Shown here piece after piece: positions 9,192 through 17,906 of a stretch of DNA of 64,000 nucleotides; position 1 is the stretch's first letter, and every line of letters begins with the position of its first letter. A program made the translations under genes and the position numbers. The stretch comes from Brasilonema sennae CENA114. GTDB taxonomy: Bacteria; Cyanobacteriota; Cyanobacteriia; Cyanobacteriales; Nostocaceae. Below the pieces are notes generated by a model. It searched no databases. It was given only the letters and a program-made list of their open reading frames with translations, and was not told the DNA's origin. The stretch is taken from positions 6,778,284 to 6,842,283 of the forward strand of contig NZ_CP030118.1 of NCBI RefSeq assembly GCF_006968745.1, read 5' to 3'.

Positions 9192-9312
9192 GAACATCCA
9201 ATTTTGCCAAAACACCCAAGGGCAATTCTAATGAGCTTTGAGAATACCTTGAGCTTTACAAGCGAAGCAAAATAATGATTTGATATAATCTCCGGTAAAA
9301 TACTTGTGATAT

Positions 9313-9449
9313 GTCATTGCGAGTGGAACGAAGTGGAGCGTAAGCGCAAAGCGCAGGCTAAGAGCGAACGCGCAGCGTGTCCCCTTGAGACTCAGCAATC
9401 ACAGGGGTTTGAGATTGCCACGCTACGCTACCGCTCCGCTCGCAATGAC
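9313..9449. repeat. Interspersed hairpin repeat
   Basis: GTCATTGCGAG at 9313-9323 is inverted at 9439-9449 (CTCGCAATGAC), enclosing GC-rich palindromic segments. This matches a dispersed cyanobacterial repeat that I recognise from other genomes. The surrounding 9192-9510 gap holds no gene. Confidence 0.7.
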
Positions 9450-9510
9450 AAGTGATCATCCGGACTTGATATGACAGGTTATCCTGAATAACGATTTGTT
9501 CTGCTGCTTT

Positions 9511-10158
9511 TCAGGCTTTTCGCACGCCAGCCAAAATCAACGCGATCGCCTCTTGAGAATGTTGTCCTAACATTGCTTTACTCAAAAGCCTCTTGCCTTG
9601 AGGATAATGCTGAATATTTCCAATGCCAATAAAGTAGAATAAGCAAGTTCCCATAATGTTAATGGCTGATTGGAAAGGATCGAGTTTACGAAACGCACCT
9701 GTGGTGACTCCTCGTTCTAAAATTTCGACTAATACTTTGTCAATATTAAGAGAACTACTGCGTTTGTAATATTGCCCTTGGTTTTGCACTGCTTCGTGAA
9801 ACATAATCATCGGTAACTTTGGATTGCGCGATACACAATCAAGCAATGCTGTGAGAAATGTCTCCAAGGCAGCTTCAGGAGAAAGATGATCTAAATCTAA
9901 TTGAAGACTTGTTTGCACAAGATCTGAGTGCGATCGCTCCAACACCGCCTGATACAAGCCTTCCTTGTCCTTAAAATAGTAATAAATCATTGACTTTGCC
10001 ACACCCGTTTTAGCGGCAATTGCTTCTGTCCTAGCGGCGGTGAAACCATGCTGAGCAAATTCCTCTTGGGCTGCTGCCAAAATCACAGCTTGAGTTGCCT
10101 CGGCATCTCGGACTTGTTTAGTATTCAAAGACTTTGCAGCTTTTGTTTGACGTGCCAC
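9511..10158 (-). CDS. TetR/AcrR-family transcriptional repressor
   Basis: A 215-residue regulator. The N-terminal helix-turn-helix is clear: AVILAAAQEEFAQHGF, then ARTEAIAAKTGVAKSMIYYYF (about residues 24-62), with the YYYF recognition helix typical of TetR proteins. The C-terminal ligand domain (about 75-215) is divergent and gives no ligand clue. It is divergent from an FAD monooxygenase gene 174 bases away, and the gap carries a long inverted repeat, so it most likely represses that gene and itself and is released by the monooxygenase substrate or a related compound. The target is inferred from context. Confidence 0.85.
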   Translation of the reverse strand: MARQTKAAKSLNTKQVRDAEATQAVILAAAQEEFAQHGFTAARTEAIAAKTGVAKSMIYYYFKDKEGLYQAVLERSHSDLVQTSLQLDLDHLSPEAALETFLTALLDCVSRNPKLPMIMFHEAVQNQGQYYKRSSSLNIDKVLVEILERGVTTGAFRKLDPFQSAINIMGTCLFYFIGIGNIQHYPQGKRLLSKAMLGQHSQEAIALILAGVRKA

Positions 10159-10244
10159 GGTTTTTAGTTCGTCATTAGTTCGTCAACAGAGTTGTCAGTT
10201 AGTATAGCCTGTATTGCTTTTGCCGAGTTCATTATAAGCTTTTA

Positions 10245-10319
10245 TCGACCAAAAAGTCAGTTGACAAGAGAGCCAAAAATCTGTTCTGATAGAAATTAGT
10301 CAACTGACAAGTCGGTCGA
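10245..10319. promoter_or_regulatory. Candidate TetR operator, paired inverted repeat
   Basis: TCGACCAAAAAGTCAGTTGAC (10245-10265) is repeated in inverse orientation, with three mismatches, at 10299-10319 (GTCAACTGACAAGTCGGTCGA). Each arm also contains a smaller imperfect palindrome (for example CTGACAAGTCGG). It lies between the divergent TetR and monooxygenase starts and ends 13 bases before the latter ATG, so a bound repressor could block both promoters. Confidence 0.6.
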
Positions 10320-10332
10320 TTAGACAAGAAAA

Positions 10333-11472
10333 ATGCAAACACCAAAGAAAATCATCATTATCGGCGGCGGAATTGGCGGTGCTGCGACTGCACTTGCTCT
10401 ACATAGAGTTGGTTTTGAACCAGTTATCTATGAGCGAACAAAGGAGTTACGGGAGGTAGGGGCTGGTATTGCACTTTGGGCAAATGCGACACACATCCTG
10501 AAAAATTTAGGCTTGTTGGAGGAGGCGCTGCGCCTTGGCTATCTGACAACAAACTATCAATTCAATTCCCAAAGCGGCAAGGAGTTGGTTAATATACCCA
10601 TTGATACCTTTGAGTTGCCTGTTATTGGCATCCATAGGGCTGAATTACATCAGCTATTTTGGCGTAATGTACCGCATGAAAAATTTGTTTTAGGACAAAC
10701 TTTCCTTGGATTTGAGCAAGAAAGAGAGAAAGTTCACGCTTACTTCAGTTCTGGCTTAACAGTCGAAGGGGATGCTTTGATTGGGGCTGATGGTTTGCGA
10801 TCGCGCGTACGAACCGCCCTCCTCGGTGAGCAACCACCCATCTATCGCAACTTTAAGACTTGGCGTGGTTTAACAGATTACGTTCCTAGAGGATATCGTC
10901 CCGGCTACATTCAGGAATTCTTGGGGCGTGGCAAAGGCTTCGGTTTCATGATGCTGGGCAAGGGACGGATGTATTGGTATGGAGCAGCAACTGCACCCTT
11001 AGCACAGCCGGATGCCCCAATTGGTCGTAAAAAAGAGCTTGAAACCATGTTTCAAGATTGGTTTGCGTCGGTTCCTGAGTTAATTACAACGACGGATGAA
11101 GCCAATATTCTGACAACAAATTTGTATGATCGTGCCCCGACTCAATCTTGGAGCAAGCAGAATATTACACTGTTAGGTGATGCTGCACATCCAATGCTAC
11201 CAACTATGGGACAGGGAGCATGTACAGCATTAGAAGATGCTTTTGTAGTCGCTAAGTGTCTGAAAGAGCAAGCAAATCCGACAGCTGCTTTCCAACAGTA
11301 TGAGTCCTTGCGGTTTCCTCGCACGAAGTTAATCGTTGAACAATCCTTGCGGTCAGGGAAAATGGGTGAATTAGATCATCCTTTTGGTGTGGCATTACGA
11401 AACACATTTATGAAGTTCATGGGTTCAACTATCAGCAACAACTTCAAGTCGCTTCATGCTTACAGAGCTTAA
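10333..11472 (+). CDS. FAD-dependent monooxygenase (aromatic hydroxylase type)
   Basis: A 379-residue class A flavoprotein monooxygenase. The three signature motifs are present: the Rossmann GGGIGGAATALAL (about 11-23), the DG-type motif GADGLRSRVR (about 154-163), and the GD motif LLGDAAHPMLPTMGQGACTA (about 281-300). Such enzymes use FAD, NAD(P)H and O2 to hydroxylate or epoxidise substrates; the substrate cannot be named. No signal peptide or extra domain is visible. Its control by the divergent TetR regulator is the best clue that it responds to a specific small molecule, perhaps a toxic aromatic compound. Confidence 0.8.
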   Translation: MQTPKKIIIIGGGIGGAATALALHRVGFEPVIYERTKELREVGAGIALWANATHILKNLGLLEEALRLGYLTTNYQFNSQSGKELVNIPIDTFELPVIGIHRAELHQLFWRNVPHEKFVLGQTFLGFEQEREKVHAYFSSGLTVEGDALIGADGLRSRVRTALLGEQPPIYRNFKTWRGLTDYVPRGYRPGYIQEFLGRGKGFGFMMLGKGRMYWYGAATAPLAQPDAPIGRKKELETMFQDWFASVPELITTTDEANILTTNLYDRAPTQSWSKQNITLLGDAAHPMLPTMGQGACTALEDAFVVAKCLKEQANPTAAFQQYESLRFPRTKLIVEQSLRSGKMGELDHPFGVALRNTFMKFMGSTISNNFKSLHAYRA

Positions 11473-11579
11473 TTATAAACAGATGACATTTCAAAAAGCA
11501 CTCATCAACCACTTGATGTTAAAAGTTATTTACTTAAAAATCTTGGTAAATAGTAGATAATACATTTATCTGTCAGTGG

Positions 11580-12170
11580 ATGCAGGTCATGTTCTGTTGC
11601 CTCAATCCAACTTGCGACAACCCGCCGAATCCTGATGGCACAATGTTTTGCTCTAACTGCGGTACAGGGCTAGTAGTGCTAAGAAACCGCTATCGCCCAA
11701 TTAAATCATTAGGTGGTGGGGGATTTGGTAAAACTTATTTGGCAGAAGATACTGATAAACTCAATGAGCATTGTGTTATCAAGCAATTTGCACCGCAAGT
11801 CCAGGAAACAGGCGCACTAAACAAAGCCACAGAACTATTTGAGCAACAAGCAAAGCGACTGCAACAGTTAGGAAAACATCTCAAAATTCCCGCACTGTTG
11901 GCGTATTTTGAGCAAGATAATCGCCTGTATTTAGTGCAGGAGTTTATCGACGGGCAGAATTTATTAGTTGAATTACAACAGCAGGGAATTTTCAACGAGC
12001 AAAAAGTCAGAGAATTATTGCTTGATTTGTTAGATATTCTCAAAACAGTTCATCAATACAAAGTCATTCACCGCGATATCAAGCCAGAGAATATCATTCG
12101 TCGCAAGTTACAACTCAAATCTATGGCTATGTTCGTTATAGCTTATTTCCAACTAATCCCATATCTGTAA
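11580..12170 (+). pseudogene. Truncated Ser/Thr protein kinase (5' part of a kinase-WD40 gene)
   Basis: 196 codons. A zinc-ribbon (CLNPTCDNP...MFCSNCG, about residues 6-29) precedes a Hanks-type kinase N lobe: SLGGGGFGKTYLAED (glycine loop, about 43-57), VIKQF (ATP-binding Lys) and the catalytic loop HRDIKPENI (about 165-173). The sequence then leaves the family right after IIRR: there is no DFG motif, activation segment or C lobe, and the frame stops at 12170. In another frame the DNA continues into WD40 repeats from about 12104. Cyanobacteria commonly have kinase-WD40 fusions, so this looks like a fusion gene that lost its kinase C lobe and linker and shifted frame. An active kinase is very unlikely. 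Confidence 0.75.
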
Positions 12171-13450
12171 TTGCTAGCAAAGATAGCGATGTTTTCTTAA
12201 AAAGAACCCTCACAGGGCATTCTGGTGGGGTTTATTCCGTCGCGATTAGTCCAGATAGTAATACCCTTGCCAGTGGGAGTAAAGACAAAACCATCAAACT
12301 GTGGAATCTCGCAACAGCAGAGCAAATCCGCACCCTCACCAGGCATTCCGATGAAGTTAATTCCATCGCCATCAGCCCAGATGGCAAAACCCTTGCCAGT
12401 GGTAGTTATGACAAGACCATCAAACTCTGGAATCTGGCAACAGCAGAGCAAATCCGCACTCTCACTGGGCATTCTAACTATGTTATGTCCCTCGCCATCA
12501 GCCCAGATGGCAAAACCCTTGTCAGTGGTAGTGATGACAAAACCATCAAACTGTGGAATTTGGCAACAGCAGAGCAAATTCGTACTCTCATTGGGCATTC
12601 TAACGATGTTATGTCCGTCGCCATCAGCCCAGATGGCAAAACCCTTGCCAGTGGTAGTGCTGACAGTACCATCAAACTGTGGAATCTGGCAACGGGAGAG
12701 CAAATCCGTACTTTCACAGGGCATTCTGGCTCGGTTGATTCCGTCGTCTTTAGCCCAGATGGCAAAACCCTTGTTAGTGGTAGTGTTGACAGTACCATCA
12801 AACTGTGGAATCTGGCAACGGGAGAGCAAATCCGTACTTTCACAGGGCATTCTGGCTCGGTTGATTCCGTCGTCTTTAGCCCAGATGGCAAAACCCTTGT
12901 TAGTGGTAGTGTTGACAGTACCATCAAACTGTGGAATCTGGCAACGGGAGAGCAAATCCGTACTTTCACAGGGCATTCTGGCTCGGTTGATTCCGTCGTC
13001 TTTAGCCCAGATGGCAAAACCCTTGTTAGTGGTAGTGTTGACAGTACCATCAAACTGTGGAATCTGGCAACGGGAGAGCAAATCCGTACTTTCACAGGGC
13101 ATTCTGGCTCGGTTGATTCCGTCGTCTTTAGCCCAGATGGCAAAACCCTTGTTAGTGGTAGTGTTGACAGTACCATCAAACTGTGGAATCTGGCAACGGG
13201 AGAGCAAATCCGTACTTTCACAGGGCATTCTGGCTCGGTTGATTCCGTCGTCTTTAGCCCAGATGGCAAAACCCTTGTTAGTGGTAGTGTTGACAGTACC
13301 ATCAAACTGTGGAATCTGGCAACGGGAGAGCAAATCCGTACTTTCACAGGGCATTCTGGCTCGGTTGATTCCGTCGTCTTTAGCCCAGATGGCAAAACCC
13401 TTGTTAGTGGTAGTTTTGACAAGACCATCAAAATTTGGCGGCTACGGTAG
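12104..13450 (+). pseudogene. WD40 repeat region (3' part of a broken kinase-WD40 gene)
   Basis: Ten consecutive 42-residue WD40 blades, each ending in IKLWNLAT (or IKIWRLR in the last). The frame is open from about 12104, different from the kinase frame upstream. The first in-frame ATG is at 12485, inside blade 3, so if it is expressed separately it would make a 321-residue protein with about seven and a half blades. The first four blades differ from each other, while the next five are identical at DNA level. Single WD40 propellers usually have seven blades, so ten suggests recent expansion. I list it as part of a broken gene; independent expression cannot be excluded. Confidence 0.7.
12661..13413. 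repeat. Near-perfect 126-bp tandem array (about six units)
   Basis: From TGACAGTACCATC at 12661 the sequence repeats with a period of exactly 126 bp (12787, 12913, 13039, 13165, 13291) with no difference that I can see until about 13413. Each unit encodes one WD40 blade. Identity at third codon positions points to very recent unequal exchange or gene conversion. Confidence 0.9.
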
Positions 13451-13516
13451 TCAGTGCTGAGTTAGGAGTTTTGAATATTTAGCTAGATTAGGATTTCTAT
13501 AGCAATTGACAATGTT

Positions 13517-13948
13517 TTAATCTCGTGTTTCTTCAAAAGGATTAAAAACCACAATCTCTATCCCATCAAAATCTTTTTCATTACGAGTCACTAAAGTATA
13601 GTTATAATATTTTGTTGTAGCAGCAATAAGGGAATCTAAAGGAGGTAACTTTCGCCCCTTTTTCTCTAACTCTCCTACCAACTCACCCCATAACAATATT
13701 ACGGATAAGTCTAAGGGTAAAATTCTCTCCTCGAACTGCACAAGTAATTCATTCTCAAACCAATCTTGAATATTCTTTTTTCGCAATGATTCAGGTAGTT
13801 TTTCAATTCCCTTTCTAATTTCACCAATGGTGATTACACTCAAAAAAGTTCGTTTTGCATCTACACCTTTAAGCCACCCGATTACCTTTTGGTTTGGCTG
13901 GACAGATATTAATTCAGAAATAATATTTGTATCTAAAATATAGTTCAT
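13517..13948 (-). CDS. PIN-domain toxin, VapC type
   Basis: A 143-residue PIN-domain ribonuclease. Expected acidic positions are visible: the first Asp in MNYILDTNIISEL (residue 6), a Glu in ITIGEIRKG (about 42) and an Asp in PPLDSLIAAT (about 104), followed by the strand LVTRNEKDF. VapC toxins cleave tRNA or rRNA and are neutralised by a VapB-type partner. The partner gene is directly upstream and overlaps by four bases (ATGA type), a classic toxin-antitoxin arrangement. The length is normal for the family. Confidence 0.85.
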   Translation of the reverse strand: MNYILDTNIISELISVQPNQKVIGWLKGVDAKRTFLSVITIGEIRKGIEKLPESLRKKNIQDWFENELLVQFEERILPLDLSVILLWGELVGELEKKGRKLPPLDSLIAATTKYYNYTLVTRNEKDFDGIEIVVFNPFEETRD

Positions 13949-14166
13949 AATTCTACTTGGCGGTTGTCAATATCTCTTTGACGTTCTAAATCTATATCCA
14001 CACCAACTAGAGGAGAGTTTTGAAAGAATTCAACTAAATTTTTTGATTCGATTGTGAGGTATTGATTTTCTATTTCTCTAGTCAAATAATAGATTAATTG
14101 TATCTTTTCTTCTCGGCTTAAATTATCAATCTCTTTTAATAACATTTTCACGGATAAATTGCTCAT
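13945..14166 (-). CDS. Antitoxin partner of the PIN toxin
   Basis: A 73-residue protein whose stop overlaps the toxin start by four bases. The N-terminal half (about residues 5-33) has a helical, charged segment, EIDNLSREEKIQLIYYL, like the DUF2281-type antitoxins often paired with cyanobacterial PIN toxins. The acidic C terminus (about 55-70) would be the part that wraps the toxin. No clear DNA-binding fold is visible. The call rests mostly on position and size. Confidence 0.65.
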   Translation of the reverse strand: MSNLSVKMLLKEIDNLSREEKIQLIYYLTREIENQYLTIESKNLVEFFQNSPLVGVDIDLERQRDIDNRQVEL

Positions 14167-14445
14167 TTTAATATTCCTGTTAAAAAAAACCAGATTATTA
14201 ATTTACCGCTAATTATAGCATTGCCAATTGGGATATATAATGAATAGTAAGGTAATAGTGTTTTAGAAATTAATTTCAGCGATATTAAAGTATGAGTAGA
14301 GAATTAGCGTCAGTCAAGATTATCTAGAGCTATAGCAAGCGATAAGTCAGAGGCTTGACGCAGAGTGTATCGCACAGCTAATCAATAAAAGTTACCAAGA
14401 ACACAGGACTATTGATCCTGATTATTCTTTTCTTGCTGGACTCTT

Positions 14446-14784
14446 TTGGCGATCACTTCCTCCATTAGCACCGCTAGGGAATTAATCAACCATATCCAGC
14501 AATCAGTAAATTTGCAACTGCCACAAAAACAATTACTAGAATTAATAGAAACAATCTTAGTTTATAAATTTCCTAAAATGAGTAGAGAGGAGATAGAAGC
14601 AATGTTTGGCTTAAGCGATTTAAAGCAAACGCGGGTTTACCAAGAAGGACGTTTAGAAGCAAAATTAGAAGCTGTACCTAAGCTTTTAGCATTGGGCTTA
14701 ACTGTGGAACAAGTAGCACAGGCTTTAGATTTAGATGTTGCACAAGTCCAGCCAGCAGAACAGCGAACGCAATCAAAGGAATAG
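14446..14784 (+). pseudogene. Rpn/DUF2887-type nuclease, C-terminal remnant
   Basis: A 112-codon frame with only a TTG start. LLELIETILVYKFPKMSREEIEAMFGL, then LEAVPKLLALGLTVEQVAQAL, matches the C-terminal region of the cyanobacterial DUF2887 and Rpn-like families (PD-(D/E)XK recombination-promoting nuclease or transposase relatives). Intact proteins are about 250-300 residues with the nuclease core N-terminal; that core is absent upstream, where several stops interrupt. It sits between two toxin-antitoxin pairs, a common place for such debris. Confidence 0.6.
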
Positions 14785-14791
14785 TAATACC

Positions 14792-14901
14792 AGTTCTCTG
14801 TAAACTTGCACTTAATACTTACTCTTTAATTCTTGGCGTTCTTGGCGTCTTGGCGGTTCGTTTAATAAATATTAAGTGCATCTTCATGGAGAATTGGTAT
14901 A
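14792..14901. repeat. Inverted-repeat element, about 110 bp
   Basis: The ends are inverted copies: ACCAGTTCTCTG...GCACTTAATA on the left and ATTAAGTGCATCTTCATGG...AATTGGT on the right, with a few mismatches. The centre is a copy of the dispersed CTTGGCGTCTTGGCGGTTCG repeat. The right-end sequence recurs at 51238-51255, over the stop codon of the protease gene. No gene inside. Confidence 0.6.
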
Positions 14902-14915
14902 AGGTAATTTTCAAA

Positions 14916-15176
14916 TTATTTTCTATAAACATCTTTCCGATGCTTGCACTGTAAAAGTTGCACGAGTTGACTTTCATCATCAATCTCATAACGAACTCTA
15001 TAATCACCAACCCGGATACGATACTCGTTATCAGAGCCTTTTAATTTGACAACTCCATCGGGACGCGGTTCCTCTGCAAGATTTTGGATTTTCTCAACAA
15101 CACGCTCTATAACATCATTTGGCAAGTCGTCAATCTGCTTTTGTACCGACTTTGAAATAATGATAGTGTAGCTCAT
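14916..15176 (-). CDS. RelE/ParE-family toxin
   Basis: An 86-residue protein with the RelE/ParE pattern: MSYTIIISKSVQKQIDDLP at the N terminus, then LKGSDNEYRIRVGDYRVRYE (about 45-64), which is the family core. RelE toxins cleave ribosome-bound mRNA and ParE relatives inhibit gyrase; the GDYRVRYEI core is closer to RelE. The upstream antitoxin gene overlaps its start by four bases. Size and arrangement fit a complete type II module. Confidence 0.85.
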   Translation of the reverse strand: MSYTIIISKSVQKQIDDLPNDVIERVVEKIQNLAEEPRPDGVVKLKGSDNEYRIRVGDYRVRYEIDDESQLVQLLQCKHRKDVYRK

Positions 15177-15421
15177 GATGCTTGATTTGAGCGGTTAGCA
15201 AGATATTCATCCATAGTCGTGTACTCACCAACTGCATACTCAGCACGAACTGCTTGAATTTCTGCCTGTGTTTGTCCATCATCTTCGTACAGCGCTTCTT
15301 CGGCTTCAAAAATTTGTTGCTCAATTATCTCTTGAAGTTGACGTTTTTCTTCTAAATTCAGAGAAGATATCACTTCTGCTAAAGCTTCCAAGGAGAGTTG
15401 TAGTTTAACAATGGCTGGCAT
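15173..15421 (-). CDS. Antitoxin partner of the RelE-type toxin
   Basis: An 82-residue, acidic, helix-rich protein (LSLEALAEVISSLNLEEKRQ, about residues 9-28, then many Glu residues) directly upstream of the RelE-like gene, with a four-base overlap. I do not recognise a named antitoxin family. The C terminus GEYTTMDEYLANRSNQ resembles the short tail seen in several cyanobacterial RelE partners. The call depends on gene order, size and overlap. Confidence 0.65.
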   Translation of the reverse strand: MPAIVKLQLSLEALAEVISSLNLEEKRQLQEIIEQQIFEAEEALYEDDGQTQAEIQAVRAEYAVGEYTTMDEYLANRSNQAS

Positions 15422-15508
15422 TTTTCTCCAATTGGTTTTGTTGTTTTTCGTATTCTTAGACTATGAGGTTCGCCTCATACTCTGTGTTGGGTACAATACA
15501 AGTCGATA

Positions 15509-15536
15509 GTAGGGGCACAGCATACTATGCCCCTAC
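15509..15536. repeat. Dispersed hairpin repeat GTAGGGGCA...TGCCCCTAC
   Basis: GTAGGGGCA (15509-15517) pairs with TGCCCCTAC (15528-15536). The same core bounds the element at 32582-32976. It lies just beyond the sulfite reductase stop codon and might serve as its terminator, although there is no T tract. Confidence 0.6.
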
Positions 15537-15549
15537 CTCATGCTATGCA

Positions 15550-17577
15550 CTACAGATTCTTCAAATAATCCAAAAGCGCCTCATTCACCAAATTAGTCAT
15601 CGCCTTGCCTTGACGCTGAGAGATTTCCTTCAATCTGTCGTAAACCTCATCCTGCAGGGTAACGCGATGACGGTTTTTGCTTGTCGCAGTTGTTGTGTTA
15701 GCGATCGCCACTTCCTGACGATCGCTCTCTTCTGTAATTGGTGCAGTCGTAGAATCTGCCATTGCCTCAACTAAACCATCACCATCGTCTGTGATTTCTG
15801 GTGATGCAACAGTTTGAGATTCGTAGTTAGCAGCAAACTCGCGGATAGCATCAAAACCCATGCGATCGCAAAAATCACCGAATGTTTCTTCTGTCTGGCG
15901 CTGCTGTTTGAAGTAAACAAAAATCGGTTCTAGCTGGGTTTCTATATCATTATCGTGCAGCCGTTCCATGTAAGGTAACGCCAGCCGTGTTTGATTTGGC
16001 GAACCTCCCAGCCAAACTTGGTAAGATTCAGGTGCGCTACCCACAAAGCCAAGTTCCGCCATGTAAGGACGAGCACAACCGTTGGGACAACCTGTCATCC
16101 TTACCACAAAATGCTCGTTTGGTAAACCTGTTTTATCCAAAAGCGCACGAATCCGTTCTAAAATTCCTGGAATTGCCCGTTCTGATTCAGTGATAGCCAA
16201 ACCGCAAGTGGGCAAAGCTGGACAAGCCATAGCATACCGTACAAGGGAGTCAATTTTTTCTGGTTCAAAAATCACTCCGTGACTGCTAAGAATCTTTTGA
16301 ATCGCTTGCTTGTTCTTTGGTTCGATATCGTAGAGGACGAGGTTTTGGTGGGGTGTTAGGCGGATGGGCAAGTTATACTTTTCAACAATTTCCCGCAAAG
16401 CGGTTTTGAGTTGGAAGTCGCCTTCATCCTTAATTCGACCGTTGTCGATGGAAATACCTAAGAACAGCTTACCGTCGCCTTGTTCATTCCAACCGAGGAA
16501 GTCATGATATTTAAACTCTGGCAGTTTTTTAAAGGGTGCGAGTGACTTACCAAAGTATTCCTCAACTTGGGAACGGAACTTATCAACGCCCCAATCGTGG
16601 ATGAGATATTTTAACCTGGCATGACGGCGGTCAGTGCGATCGCCATAATCTCTTTGAGTCGCAACAATCGCTTTGACGAGATCGTAAACGTCATTCTTAT
16701 CTACATAACAAATTGGATCTGCTATTCTGGCAAAGGTTTCTTCTTTATTATGTGTTCGTCCTAAACCACCGCCAGCAAAAACGTCAAATCCCTCTAACTC
16801 TTCCTTGTCATTGGTTATGACTACCAAAGTCAGGTCTTGACTATACAAATCAATCGAATTATCTCCTGGAACCGTCACACAAGCTTTGAACTTGCGCGGC
16901 ATATAATAAGTTCCGTAAAGAGGTTCTTCTTTGTCGTGAAAGATTGTGCCAGTACCATTTTTCTCTCGCGCCGCCTTCACCTCTGGGTTTTCCTCAGCGC
17001 TAATTGCCATTTCCCCATCTAGCCAAATTTCGTAGTAAGCGCCTGTTTGGGGTGTTAGCAAGCTGGCAATATTGTCAGCATATTCCCAAGCATATTGATA
17101 CTCAGGCTTATTTTTGAAAGGTGCTGGAGGTGCCATAACGTTGCGGTTCACGTCGCCGCAAGCGCCCAGCGTTGAACCCATGTTTTTGATAATAGCTGCA
17201 AATGCTGCCTTAAGATTTTTCTTTAAAATCCCATGCATCTGAAACCCTTGACGAGTGGTTACTCGTAAGGTGTTGCTACCATATTCATCTGCCAGCTTGT
17301 CTAAAGTCAGAAACAGCTGTGGCGGGACAAACCCACCCGGATTTCTCGTCCGCAGCATGAATTGGTAGTCTTTTTCCTGTCCCTTGACCCGATTATCACG
17401 GTTATCTTGTTGGTAGGAACCATGAAACTTTAGTATTTGTATAGCATCTTCACTAAAGTGAGTTGTATCTTGAAGTATTTCGGTTGCTACAGGTTCACGC
17501 AAAGAATTGCTGCGTTCCTTGATTGCTTCTACTTTGGAGGGCTTACGGCTTGTGGTCGGAGGAGCAGATTTAACCAT
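15550..17577 (-). CDS. sir: Ferredoxin-sulfite reductase with a C-terminal RHH-like tail
   Basis: Assimilatory sulfite reductase reducing sulfite to sulfide with electrons from ferredoxin. The start is placed at Met in MVKSAPPTTSRKPSK (17577); the longer frame adds an unlikely leader. The siroheme/4Fe-4S ligands are visible: CPALPTC (Cys452 and Cys458) and TGCPNGC (Cys497 and Cys501), and the N-terminal half has the duplicated reductase core with TTRQGFQMHGI. Length is 675 residues, about 40 more than the usual 630-640. The excess is a linker from about 590 and a final segment, HRVTLQDEVYDRLKEISQ...MTNLVNEALLDYL (about 637-673), that looks like a ribbon-helix-helix domain. It is monocistronic. 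Confidence 0.9.
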   Translation of the reverse strand: MVKSAPPTTSRKPSKVEAIKERSNSLREPVATEILQDTTHFSEDAIQILKFHGSYQQDNRDNRVKGQEKDYQFMLRTRNPGGFVPPQLFLTLDKLADEYGSNTLRVTTRQGFQMHGILKKNLKAAFAAIIKNMGSTLGACGDVNRNVMAPPAPFKNKPEYQYAWEYADNIASLLTPQTGAYYEIWLDGEMAISAEENPEVKAAREKNGTGTIFHDKEEPLYGTYYMPRKFKACVTVPGDNSIDLYSQDLTLVVITNDKEELEGFDVFAGGGLGRTHNKEETFARIADPICYVDKNDVYDLVKAIVATQRDYGDRTDRRHARLKYLIHDWGVDKFRSQVEEYFGKSLAPFKKLPEFKYHDFLGWNEQGDGKLFLGISIDNGRIKDEGDFQLKTALREIVEKYNLPIRLTPHQNLVLYDIEPKNKQAIQKILSSHGVIFEPEKIDSLVRYAMACPALPTCGLAITESERAIPGILERIRALLDKTGLPNEHFVVRMTGCPNGCARPYMAELGFVGSAPESYQVWLGGSPNQTRLALPYMERLHDNDIETQLEPIFVYFKQQRQTEETFGDFCDRMGFDAIREFAANYESQTVASPEITDDGDGLVEAMADSTTAPITEESDRQEVAIANTTTATSKNRHRVTLQDEVYDRLKEISQRQGKAMTNLVNEALLDYLKNL

Positions 17578-17873
17578 TAGAGTGGATCGGAGTTTTTTCA
17601 AAAAATGATCACAATGTGCCGTAAAGTACTTGAGAAGCACCCTTTCGGCTGATTTTTTTCCGATAATCCGGTCGGAATTAAGAGAAATACGATGATCTTA
17701 ACACGCCGAAAAGCCGGGTTTTTCAGTGATGTCACACTTAAATAAACCCAGCAATATTACTTATACTATTGTTATGAGTTATAACTTACCATTTGGCACT
17801 TGAAAAGAGGCAAATGATTCGTTTATAATTCCTCAACCTAACGGGATATAGTTCCTGTGAGGATTCGCTTATC

Positions 17874-17905
17874 GCTGTGGTTCAACCCGACAATTGAACT
17901 ACAGC
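17874..17905 (-). terminator. Stem-loop at the end of the outer-membrane protein gene
   Basis: GCTGTGGTTCAA (17874-17885) pairs with TTGAACTACAGC (17894-17905) with one mismatch, directly after the stop at 17907. It lacks a strong T tract. The rest of 17578-17873 is AT-rich, carries the sir promoter region, and shows no gene. Confidence 0.5.
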
Positions 17906-17906
17906 T

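Noticed and set aside
12661..13413. CRISPR-like array
   Set aside because: The repeats abut directly with no variable spacers and encode WD40 blades.
12197..13460. Long open frames on both strands (up to 411 codons) across the WD40 region
   Set aside because: The 126-bp period is a multiple of three, so any stop-free frame of the unit stays open through the array. The real frame is the one giving canonical WD40 blades.
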